Below, piece after piece: positions 15,840 to 22,374 of a stretch of 34,020 nucleotides of DNA; the stretch's first letter is position 1, and every line of letters begins with the position of its first letter. The position numbers and the translations under genes are program-made. Where the stretch lies: contig NZ_JAGGOI010000049.1 in assembly GCF_018614585.1 (NCBI RefSeq), positions 1 through 34,020 of the forward strand, written 5' to 3'. The DNA comes from Streptomyces sp. ISL-1. GTDB taxonomy: Bacteria > Actinomycetota > Actinomycetes > Streptomycetales > Streptomycetaceae. The notes beneath the pieces were generated by a model. It saw nothing but the letters and a program-made list of their open reading frames with translations. It ran no database searches and was not told where the DNA came from.

Positions 15840-15967
15840 GGCGGTTCTCCTTCGTGTGAAGGGACACGACCCAGCAATTCGCAACTTCACCATGGATCAG
15901 AATGCGCCGTGTTGCAACTCCGGACAGGCTGCCGGATTCTGGGGGTTGAGGCGAAGGAGGCGCAATC
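15840..15967. promoter_or_regulatory. Divergent promoter region between the operon and the 133-aa gene
   Basis: These 128 bases separate the start codons at 15839 (leftward) and 15968 (rightward) and must contain both promoters. The ribosome binding sites are visible (GGAGAA leftward, GAAGGAGG rightward). The related motifs TTCGCAAC (15877-15884) and GTTGCAAC (around 15912) could be parts of an operator, but I see no convincing -35/-10 pair. Confidence 0.45.
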
Positions 15968-16369
15968 ATGGCGACAGTCTCGGTCAGCCCTCAGACGTTC
16001 AATGTGGCCGTTCTCCAGGTCACCGGCACCAATTCCACCGGACTGGGAAGCTCCTTCAATGTCGGAAGCCTGGCGCCCGTTACGGACACGGCACTCGCCA
16101 GTCCCGGGGTGAAGCTCACCGTCGACATCCAGGCCGAGAACACCAAGGGCGAGGTCAACTCGCTCACGGTCGCCGTGACCGACCCGTCCGGAAGTAACGG
16201 CTTCTTCGGGCAGGGCACGATCACCTGGGACGACGGTGACTCGGGCGTCGCCTGGATCGAGTTCACCGGCTTCCCGCTCCGGGCCGACCAGGTGACCGAC
16301 ACCGGCGAGTGCGGACTCTCTCTGCAGACCTCGGCCGAGGACGTGGCGGTGCGGGTGTTTACCGAGTAA
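15968..16369 (+). CDS. 133-aa beta-sandwich-like protein, divergent from the operon
   Basis: ATG 15968 follows a strong GAAGGAGG. The sequence is rich in Thr/Ser/Val and alternates strands: TVSVSPQTFNVAVLQVTGTN, VKLTVDIQAENTKGEVNSL, TVAVTDPSGSNGFFGQGTIT, WDDGDSGVAWIEFTGF, ECGLSLQTSAEDVAVRVFTE. This fits a single Ig-like or jelly-roll beta sandwich without a signal peptide. It has one Cys and almost no Lys/Arg, so it is acidic. Its codon GC is lower than in the neighbours. A small, acidic, all-beta protein next to giant beta-rich and propeller proteins could be a repeated structural subunit, but no homology to Hcp or tail-tube proteins can be shown by eye. Confidence 0.85.
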   Translation: MATVSVSPQTFNVAVLQVTGTNSTGLGSSFNVGSLAPVTDTALASPGVKLTVDIQAENTKGEVNSLTVAVTDPSGSNGFFGQGTITWDDGDSGVAWIEFTGFPLRADQVTDTGECGLSLQTSAEDVAVRVFTE

Positions 16370-16483
16370 ATGTGCTGGCGGAACGAGCCCGACTATGTGC
16401 TCACGCAAGCAACGAGCCGAAGCTAAGATCAGGGTAGCGACAAGGGAATCTTGACTTGCTTCCTCGTTGATGCGTCGGCCACA

Positions 16484-16717
16484 TCATTGCGCAGAATCCG
16501 CGTTCGCCGGGACCTCGTCGAGCAGCACCAGCCGGTTCAGCTCCAGCGACTCCTCGTACGGCCGGTTCTGCGCACCGTTGGGCGCGCTTTCCGCAGGTCA
16601 CGGGGTTTCTACCTGTGAATCAGTGAGCTCTTGCAGCGTGGCCACTGATCGGGTGATGACGTAGGGGTCCGCAACGGACAAGGCTCCCGTGCCGTTGAGG
16701 GAGGTGTTCGAAGCCTC
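16484..16717 (-). pseudogene. Gene remnant with an in-frame stop at the right border of the block
   Basis: One minus-strand frame reads EASNTSLNGTGALSVADPYV and ITRSVATLQELTDSQVETP to a TGA at 16600-16598. It then continues in the same frame with PAESAPNGAQNRPYEESLEL and NRLVLLDEVPANADSAQ to TGA 16486-16484. Both halves look like protein, so the first stop may be a nonsense mutation in the C-terminal part of a former gene. The fragment directly follows the truncated VirB4-like gene but is in another frame. I do not recognise it. The rest of 16370-16483 shows no gene or clear terminator. Confidence 0.35.
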
Positions 16718-18386
16718 ATGCGGTGCGGGCGAAGGTGGCCCACTCGCGTACGGGGGTGCGGTCGATACAGATCGCGCAGCCGCCGCGCGCCCACACCGAC
16801 TCCGCGATCAGCTTCTCCAGGACGCTCTTGCCCGCTCCCAAGTCCCCGACGATGCCCATCGAGGCGGACGCATCCACCTTGGGCGCATCCGCGACATTGA
16901 TCATCACGGGGCGGGTGGTGCCGCAGTCCAGGTCGAAGCCGAGGAACATCCCGTTCGGGTCGCCGACCTCGCCCACGGTGAAGGCGCCGCCCAGCGCCCA
17001 GTCCTCGGAGATTTGGTGCTGGGTGAACTCCCGCACCACACCGGGCCGCACCGTGCCGGGCAGGCCCAGGGAGAACAGGGCCTCCTGCAGACCGGCCGGG
17101 CGCACCGCTCGGTAATCGGCGCCGCCGAGCAGCGCGGCCAGGGCCCGCGCCCGCGCGTCGCAGACCGCGGCGGTCGGGCCCCACACCGTCAGCACGGTGA
17201 CGGACTGCACCTCGACCTCGACCGACGTGCGCGACAGGCGGGCGTCCAGCTCACCCAAGTCACGGGCGGCCTCGGTGAGCGAGGCCGGCATGCCCGTGGG
17301 GCGGGCGTCGTACTGGTCTGCCTGGTCGATCAGCTCGTTCTTCTTGCGCCGCACCTGGTCCCGCGCCTTCTCCGCCGGTACCAGCGTGAGATCGACGGTG
17401 TAGTCGACGGGGAAGTCGAGAGTCTCCAGCTGGGCGAACAGGTCGGCGGCGTCCTGGCTGACGGCGGGCGGGCACTCGGCCAGCGCCAGCTGTGCCTGGT
17501 AGCCCACTCCGGTGTCGGACTCGACCTGCAGCCAGCGCCGCCGCAGCGGAGACGCCGTGTTCAGCCGCCACCAGGCCTTGCGCCCCGACCGCGTTATCTG
17601 TCCCGCCCTCTTGAGCTCGTCGACATCGTCGAGAGCGGGGTCAACGCCGCCTTCCTGCAGGCGTACTTGGCCGAGGTCGGCATAGCTGGGGGAGCGCAGC
17701 ACGCCATCACGGATCTGCCCGCCGAACAGATCGCTGGCTTCGGCTTCCGTCAGCAGCGGCTCGCGCAGCCCGCGGTGGAGGGCGTGCTGGATCATCCACA
17801 CGATCTCCGCCGGGCGGGCCGGACGACAGGCGATGCCGCCGGCGAGCGCGGCCTCCACCCGGGCGGCCTGCTCGCGGTAGGCAGTCACCTCACGCCGCGC
17901 CACCGGCACCGGCTGCATGCCCAGCATCGGGGACAGCTCCGCCCACGCCGCGCCGAGTGATGCCGACACCTTGAGGCCGCCTGTCTCGGTCTGCAGCGGC
18001 ACCGCCAGCCACAGCGTGCGGCGGTGCATCTCCTGACCGTCCAGAAGATCCAGCGTCGCTTCGACGTTCTCCACCCACGGATGCGGACCGTGGCCCGGGC
18101 CCGTCTCGGCCGGCTCGATGCCCTCGATCATCCGCAGGGCGATCTCACCCGGATCGACCTGCGCACACAGACCGAACAGCTGCGGCGCCCCCGACAGGGA
18201 GCGGGTCAGGTGTGTGATCTTGGCGAGCTGCTCGTCACGGACAGCCGTCGGCACGTACGTGCCCTGGACGGTCTCCTCGCGACGGCCCTGTGCGTCCGGG
18301 CCTGGGTGCAGTCGGTAGACGCCCCACACGCTGCCGTGTGTCGACCAGACCAGGTGCCCGGCGATGTGACGGATCGGCACCCTCAC
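16716..18386 (-). CDS. Conjugation ATPase (VirB4/TraC-like), truncated after Walker A
   Basis: 556 residues of the streptomycete-type VirB4-like transfer ATPase, which powers a type IV secretion channel from the cytoplasmic face of the membrane. The N-terminal region (HLVWSTHGSVWGVYRLHP) and the long middle are of the usual kind. Walker A is GDLGAGKS at residues 514-521, followed by IAESVWARGGCAICIDRTPV. The protein stops 35 residues after Walker A, at EWATFARTA. In complete homologues this family continues for some 250 residues with Walker B and the arginine finger, so the ATPase core is missing and the protein should be inactive. The GTG at 18386 overlaps the stop of the upstream membrane gene (GTGA). 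The cut coincides with the right border of the 6.3-16.7 kb block. Confidence 0.85.
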   Translation of the reverse strand: MRVPIRHIAGHLVWSTHGSVWGVYRLHPGPDAQGRREETVQGTYVPTAVRDEQLAKITHLTRSLSGAPQLFGLCAQVDPGEIALRMIEGIEPAETGPGHGPHPWVENVEATLDLLDGQEMHRRTLWLAVPLQTETGGLKVSASLGAAWAELSPMLGMQPVPVARREVTAYREQAARVEAALAGGIACRPARPAEIVWMIQHALHRGLREPLLTEAEASDLFGGQIRDGVLRSPSYADLGQVRLQEGGVDPALDDVDELKRAGQITRSGRKAWWRLNTASPLRRRWLQVESDTGVGYQAQLALAECPPAVSQDAADLFAQLETLDFPVDYTVDLTLVPAEKARDQVRRKKNELIDQADQYDARPTGMPASLTEAARDLGELDARLSRTSVEVEVQSVTVLTVWGPTAAVCDARARALAALLGGADYRAVRPAGLQEALFSLGLPGTVRPGVVREFTQHQISEDWALGGAFTVGEVGDPNGMFLGFDLDCGTTRPVMINVADAPKVDASASMGIVGDLGAGKSVLEKLIAESVWARGGCAICIDRTPVREWATFARTA

Positions 18387-18958
18387 CGCACACCCCCTTG
18401 CTCGGCGAGCGCGAGCAGCTGCTGCACACCCGACACCGGCCGCACCGGTGCCGCGGGAGCAGCCGACACCGTGAGGCGTCGCGCCGACAAGCGCGGCGTG
18501 GCCGGACGCCGGCGCGGTGTCCGCTCCTCCGGCCGCCGAGCCGGACGGAACGATGCGGCCACCGGAGCGGGGGCGAACGCGTCCTCCACGATGAATCCGC
18601 CGAGCAACGGCCGGGGAGCGCGGTCACGAGCAGCGCGGCCGCCGATCCGCCCCCCGTGCGGCTGCCAGCCCAGCAGCATCCAGCCCAGCGCCGCCTGCAT
18701 CGGCGCCCGGCCCCTGATCTTCGGACGGCGCACTGCCCAGATCGCCAACAGCCAGGCCGCAATCGGGACGGGGCCCATCCACGACCACCACGCGATCGTC
18801 TTGACCAGAAGGAAGCCACCGCCGACGGCGACCGCGATCTGCGCAGGTGTGTAGGGACCGAGCGGGATGCGCCAGTCCGCCACCTTCCCCAGCACCCACG
18901 GATGCCGGCGGGCGGAGGTGTAGAAACGCCCCACCCGCCCCGCGGCCGCCGCGCTCAC
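18383..18958 (-). CDS. Membrane protein of the conjugation operon
   Basis: 191 aa from GTG 18958, which overlaps the previous stop by 4 bases. A soluble N-terminus (FYTSARRHPWVLGKVADWRI) precedes two adjacent membrane segments at residues about 39-53 (AQIAVAVGGGFLLVK) and 57-75 (WWSWMGPVPIAAWLLAIWA). A basic, Pro/Arg-rich cytoplasmic tail follows. Small two-pass proteins immediately before a VirB4-type ATPase resemble PrgI/VirB3-like components of Gram-positive transfer systems; that assignment rests on position and topology. Confidence 0.82.
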   Translation of the reverse strand: MSAAAAGRVGRFYTSARRHPWVLGKVADWRIPLGPYTPAQIAVAVGGGFLLVKTIAWWSWMGPVPIAAWLLAIWAVRRPKIRGRAPMQAALGWMLLGWQPHGGRIGGRAARDRAPRPLLGGFIVEDAFAPAPVAASFRPARRPEERTPRRRPATPRLSARRLTVSAAPAAPVRPVSGVQQLLALAEQGGVR

Positions 18959-19275
18959 AGCCAGCCTCCAGCACCGGCAGGGTGCTCCCGCGGGGCCGGA
19001 TCGGAACTGCGCACGCCCTTGGCCGGGTTCTTCACCTCGTCCTCGAACATGCCCGCCAGGCTGTTGCGGGAGTTGTAAAGACCCAGCGCGATGATCATCA
19101 GCAGCAGCGCGCCGATTCCCGCCTTCAGGCTGAACTTCTGGATCATGATCACGACGACCAGGCAGACCAGACCGGCCTGAAGACCCTTGGTCGCCCAGTC
19201 CTTGAACATGTTGATCCACGAGTCGCCGAGGTCGTCCAGCTGCCCCGCGAGCATCAGGCTCTGCACGGTGTTCAC
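18955..19275 (-). CDS. Small membrane protein of the conjugation operon
   Basis: 106 aa. The GTG at 19275 overlaps the TGA of the TcpC-like gene (GTGA), and its own stop overlaps the next start, so the start is well supported although the frame extends further. The sequence has an amphipathic N-terminus (LAGQLDDLGDSWINMFKDW), two membrane segments (about 33-45 GLVCLVVVIMIQK and 52-66 AGIGALLLMIIALGL) and a polar tail. It probably forms part of the transfer channel (VirB2/VirB6-like position). It lacks a recognisable catalytic motif. Confidence 0.82.
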   Translation of the reverse strand: MNTVQSLMLAGQLDDLGDSWINMFKDWATKGLQAGLVCLVVVIMIQKFSLKAGIGALLLMIIALGLYNSRNSLAGMFEDEVKNPAKGVRSSDPAPREHPAGAGGWL

Positions 19276-20204
19276 CGGGCACCCCCGTCCTGGGCGGTCC
19301 CGGACTCCAGCGCGGCAACTTCCCAGCGCCCCGAGCGGGACTTGAGGGCGAGCTCGTACCCCAGCGGCCACCGCCCGCCCTCATCCCGGCCTTCCACCTG
19401 GGCCAGGACGCGCACCGCGGTGCCGTCGGCCGGCACATGCTCGACGGCCGCCGCTTCCTCGACAGCGAGCACATGCTGGACGGTGACCACCTGGTACGCG
19501 GCGGGGGAGACGGCCGACAGCTTCACACCGGGAGCGAGGTAGCGGCCTACCTCGCCGGCACCGGTGAGGTACGCGGAAAGGAACTCCCCGACCGCAGACG
19601 ACAGATCCCCTTCAGGGACAGTCACCCCGTACGGCGACTTCGGCGCCTCAGCCCGTGCCGGTCCGGTCACCACGCCAGGCGCGCCGGTCACCGTGAACGA
19701 ACCGCCCGCACGGTCGACGACAACCGGCACGGCGTAATTGCGCACCCGGCCGTCGGCGTACTGCGCAGCCACCGTCACCGACCACGTGCCCCCTGCGCAC
19801 TGCGCACTGCGCACCGCCATCACGGACTCCGGCTTCGACTGCGCACCGGAGACCAGGTCGGGTAGTTCGACGTCCGGCGCCATCGACTGCGCGAGACGAG
19901 CCTGCGCACTCGTGGCGTCGTCCGCGCTGCTGCGCAACCACGCGCTGACGAACAGCTGCGCATAGCCGGCCGGGTCGGCCGCGACGGCCGCGGTGCGCAC
20001 AGCCGCTGGCTTGTCCGAGGGGGCGGCCTTGGCGGTGGCCGGGCCGGACATCACCGCGACGCCCAGGGCGATCGGACCGGCCGCGATGGCGGTCAGGACC
20101 GCCAGACGTGAAACGCGGACGCGGCGCCTCATCTTCTCCAACTCGACGCCTGCGGCCATCGGAGGAGCAGCATCGCTCTCCAAGGCCTGCTTGCCAGGGG
20201 ACAT
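19272..20204 (-). CDS. TcpC-like conjugal transfer protein
   Basis: A 310-aa bitopic protein: a basic N-terminus (EKMRRRVRVSRL), one membrane segment at about 37-55 (AVLTAIAAGPIALGVAVM), then two NTF2-like extracytoplasmic domains typical of the TcpC/VirB8 class. Domain 1 includes YAQLFVSAWLRSSADDATSA and WSVTVAAQYADGRVRNYAVP. Domain 2 includes DLSSAVGEFLSAYLTGAGEV and RVLAQVEGRDEGGRWPLGYE. The protein should link the transfer ATPase complex to the channel. ATG 20204 has GGGAG seven bases upstream. It is the first gene of the coupled leftward operon. Bases 19739-19999 within it carry ten TGCGCA palindromes, so the coding sequence doubles as a site array. Confidence 0.85.
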   Translation of the reverse strand: MSPGKQALESDAAPPMAAGVELEKMRRRVRVSRLAVLTAIAAGPIALGVAVMSGPATAKAAPSDKPAAVRTAAVAADPAGYAQLFVSAWLRSSADDATSAQARLAQSMAPDVELPDLVSGAQSKPESVMAVRSAQCAGGTWSVTVAAQYADGRVRNYAVPVVVDRAGGSFTVTGAPGVVTGPARAEAPKSPYGVTVPEGDLSSAVGEFLSAYLTGAGEVGRYLAPGVKLSAVSPAAYQVVTVQHVLAVEEAAAVEHVPADGTAVRVLAQVEGRDEGGRWPLGYELALKSRSGRWEVAALESGTAQDGGAR

Positions 20205-20216
20205 GGTCAAACTCCC

Positions 20217-20242
20217 AGGTCAGATCGTGTACTTGCTGACCT
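20217..20242 (-). promoter_or_regulatory. Operator-like inverted repeat upstream of the transfer operon
   Basis: AGGTCAG (20217-20223) and CTGACCT (20236-20242) form a perfect 7-bp inverted repeat with a 12-base spacer. It lies 13-38 bases before the ATG at 20204, next to the GGGAG ribosome binding site. This position suits a Kor-type repressor controlling transfer genes. The regulator is not identified. Confidence 0.4.
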
Positions 20243-20280
20243 TGAGAAAACCCGCAGGCCCCGACCAGACCACCGACCAC

Positions 20281-20368
20281 GAGCCCCCGACCACGGTGAC
20301 GATCCGGCAACATGCGCACTGGGCTGCCATGGTCGGGGCTGTGGTCGGCCCGACCACAGCCCCGACCA
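20281..20368. repeat. Left copy of the long inverted repeat, with an internal 39-bp palindrome
   Basis: About 75 bases from 20281 are repeated inverted at 20690-20770; the core 20299-20328 matches 30 of 30 with 20714-20743. Directly beside the core, 20330-20348 and 20350-20368 form a perfect 19-bp inverted repeat around a single C, built from GGTCGG/CCGACC units. A palindrome this long can form a cruciform or bind a dimeric protein. Confidence 0.7.
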
Positions 20369-20689
20369 CGGGCCCCGGGCATGCCAGAACGGACCACCGT
20401 CGTGAAGAGGGCGGGGACGGCAACTGGCCCAGCGAGCCCAGGAGGTACAGAACAGACGGAGAGATCGGGCGCGCGCCACCTCCGGAAGGAGGCCGTGGCA
20501 GCCCGGTTGCGCACGACTCTGCCGGTTGCGCACCCCCGAGGCTGACGGCGCCTCCCACTGTGCGCAGTCGGCTACACATGCCGACTGCGCAGGACCCGCT
20601 CTCGTTGCGCAGCCGCATGCGCAACGAGTGCCGCCGTCGCTGCGCAACCGCGGTTGCGCATCCGCCGAGCACCGGGGGAGACCCATGGT

Positions 20690-20770
20690 CGGCCCGACCA
20701 TGAGCCCGACCACGGCAGCCCAGTGCGCATGTTGCCGGATCGTGACCGGTGGTCGGGGGCTGTGGCCGTC
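20690..20770. repeat. Right copy of the long inverted repeat
   Basis: The reverse complement of 20690-20770 aligns with 20281-20355 at roughly 85% identity, perfect over 20714-20743. A short palindrome at 20686-20702 (TGGTCGGCCCGACCA) adjoins it. With the left copy it brackets about 340 bases that contain eight of the TGCGCA sites and no convincing gene. Confidence 0.65.
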
Positions 20771-20803
20771 AGCCTGGTCGGGGGCGCCGGGTGAGCTGAC
20801 GGC

Positions 20804-20914
20804 ATGGATCTCGCGTACGTCTCCTCGCTCAGCGGCCCCGGCCACCTCGCGCCCGCACGCCCGCCCCAGGGCATCGGCGGCCGCGCGCACATGGCGCGCG
20901 AGGAAGCACGATGA
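20804..20914 (+). CDS. Possible 36-aa leader ORF
   Basis: ATG 20804, 7 bases after GGTGAG, opens a 36-codon frame (MDLAYVSSLSGPGHLAPARP ... HMAREEAR). Its TGA overlaps the ATG of the 20911 gene (ATGA). The overlap suggests translational coupling. The composition is biased and there is no recognisable domain, so it may not be a real protein. Confidence 0.3.
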   Translation: MDLAYVSSLSGPGHLAPARPPQGIGGRAHMAREEAR

Positions 20915-22374
20915 GCCGCTTCCGGGCGGGGATCCGCCGTGGGGTGATGGCGGCGGACCAGTTCACCCAGATCGCCAACGGCCTGTTCCGCGACAGCAGG
21001 CTCTGCTTCAAGGCGAAGGGAATCTTCGGCTACATCAGCACCCACCGCGCCGGCTGGCATGTGACGGTCGACGACCTCGTGCGCGCCGGACCCGACGGGC
21101 GGGACGCCGTACGCGGCGGCCTGAGCGAACTACAGAGGCACGGCTACCTCACCCGCGAACAGCTCAGGCACGACGACGGGACGCTCGGCGAGATCGTGTA
21201 CTCGATCACGGACCGCCCCGCTCCCGTCGACGCCGACCTGGCGCCGACGGCCGGCACGGCGTTCGCCTTGCCGGCGGGTGAGGCGGGGCCCGGCTTCGGG
21301 GCGGGGATCCGCCGCGGGGTGATGGCGGCTGACCAGTTCACTCAGATCGCCAACGGCCTGTTCCGTGACTCAAGGCTGTCCTTCAAAGCCCAGGGCCTGT
21401 TCGGGCTCATCAGCACGCACCGGGACGGCTGGCGGATGAGCGTCACCGACCTGGCGCGCCGCGGCCGCGACGGTGAGGCGGCCGTCAAGAGCGGGCTCAA
21501 GGAGCTGGAGAAGTTCGGCTTCTTGCTCCGGGAACGCGAGCGCAACCCCGACGGCACCCTCGGCGCGGCCGCGTACTTCATCACCGACCTGCCCAGCCTG
21601 CAAAACAGCAGGTCGCAACCGATGTCGGGATTTCCACCGGTGGATAACCCGACGTCGGTTAATCGCCCCACTAAGAACACCAACAGAAAGAAGACCAACA
21701 AGCAGAAGACCAGATCCGTCCCTCCGTGCGACCGGAGCGACGTCGCGCGAACACTCCAAGGGGCGGACCAGCCGGACGCACCCGCGTCCCTGCCGGCCGC
21801 GCTCCCGGCGGACGAGATGCATCCGGGGATCCAGCTGCTGCTCGAGATCGGAGCGAGCCGTCCGGAACTCCTGCTGACCGGGAAGGTGCTGGCCGATCAG
21901 GGCCGCGTGCTCACCGTGATGATGGACGCCGGCTGGAGCAGCGAGCAGCTGCGCCACGTCATCACCGACCGGCCCTTGCCGCAACCGGTGCGCACCACGG
22001 TCGGTGCGATCATCGCCGCACGCCTGCGGGCCGCTCAGGCCTACCCGCCGCCCGCCGCGCTGGACAGCCGTCATCACCGCGGCGGGGCCCTGGAGGACGA
22101 ACCGCATGGGTGGCCGGTGACCGGGCGGTTGTCCACGGGGTCCGCCGCCCGCACGGTGACCGAGGCCCTGACCTACCGAGCGCTCGTCGAATGCGCCGGC
22201 TGCGGCGTTCCCGGAACCGCTCCTGGCGAAGACCTCTGCCCTGCCTGCCTCCGCTGGCCGCCGTGCCCCACCTGTTCCGGACCCACACCCCGGCGCGCCC
22301 ACCCCGACGGCGACGGCCGCTGCACCACCTGCGCCACTGCATCGACCAACCTGCTGGAAGGAAGCACACCATGA
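20911..22374 (+). CDS. Replication-initiator-like DNA-binding protein with a duplicated HTH domain
   Basis: 487 aa from ATG 20911 with GAGGAA upstream. Residues about 5-103 and 130-228 are copies of one domain. Each starts GIRRGVMAADQFTQIANGLF and continues RDSRL-FKA-G-FG-ISTHR, then a winged-helix part ending DGTLG...YFITD. The second copy lies 125 codons after the first, and DNA identity is still high (20926-21028 against 21301-21403). Domains of this type (winged helix with THR-GW) occur in actinomycete plasmid and ICE proteins near replication genes. The centre is polar (KNTNRKKTNKQKT). The C-terminus has paired Cys motifs (CAGCG, CPACLRWPPCPTCSG, CTTC) of a zinc-ribbon kind. It probably binds the adjacent repeat region, as initiator or regulator. 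Confidence 0.85.
   Translation: MSRFRAGIRRGVMAADQFTQIANGLFRDSRLCFKAKGIFGYISTHRAGWHVTVDDLVRAGPDGRDAVRGGLSELQRHGYLTREQLRHDDGTLGEIVYSITDRPAPVDADLAPTAGTAFALPAGEAGPGFGAGIRRGVMAADQFTQIANGLFRDSRLSFKAQGLFGLISTHRDGWRMSVTDLARRGRDGEAAVKSGLKELEKFGFLLRERERNPDGTLGAAAYFITDLPSLQNSRSQPMSGFPPVDNPTSVNRPTKNTNRKKTNKQKTRSVPPCDRSDVARTLQGADQPDAPASLPAALPADEMHPGIQLLLEIGASRPELLLTGKVLADQGRVLTVMMDAGWSSEQLRHVITDRPLPQPVRTTVGAIIAARLRAAQAYPPPAALDSRHHRGGALEDEPHGWPVTGRLSTGSAARTVTEALTYRALVECAGCGVPGTAPGEDLCPACLRWPPCPTCSGPTPRRAHPDGDGRCTTCATASTNLLEGSTP

Larger units (their letters stand above)
19739..20729. repeat. Cluster of 20 TGCGCA palindromes
   Basis: TGCGCA starts at 19739, 19762, 19794, 19801, 19808, 19840, 19903, 19931, 19957 and 19994 inside the TcpC-like gene. 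It starts again at 20313, 20508, 20527, 20561, 20586, 20606, 20618, 20641, 20655 and 20724 in the intergenic region. Several carry TT before or AC after the core (TTGCGCAC, TGCGCAAC). At about 70% GC one copy is expected in roughly 3 kb. Elsewhere in the window the hexamer occurs only singly. Iterons, a partition or transfer site, or a host-regulator array are possible. Confidence 0.75.

Noticed and set aside
6326..16369. Contractile injection system or type VI secretion cluster
   Set aside because: No sheath, tube, baseplate, spike or AAA+ ClpV-like gene is present; only the large size and the propeller hinted at it.
20480..20740. CRISPR-like repeats
   Set aside because: The repeated units are 6-8-base palindromes at irregular spacing, without a constant repeat length or spacers.
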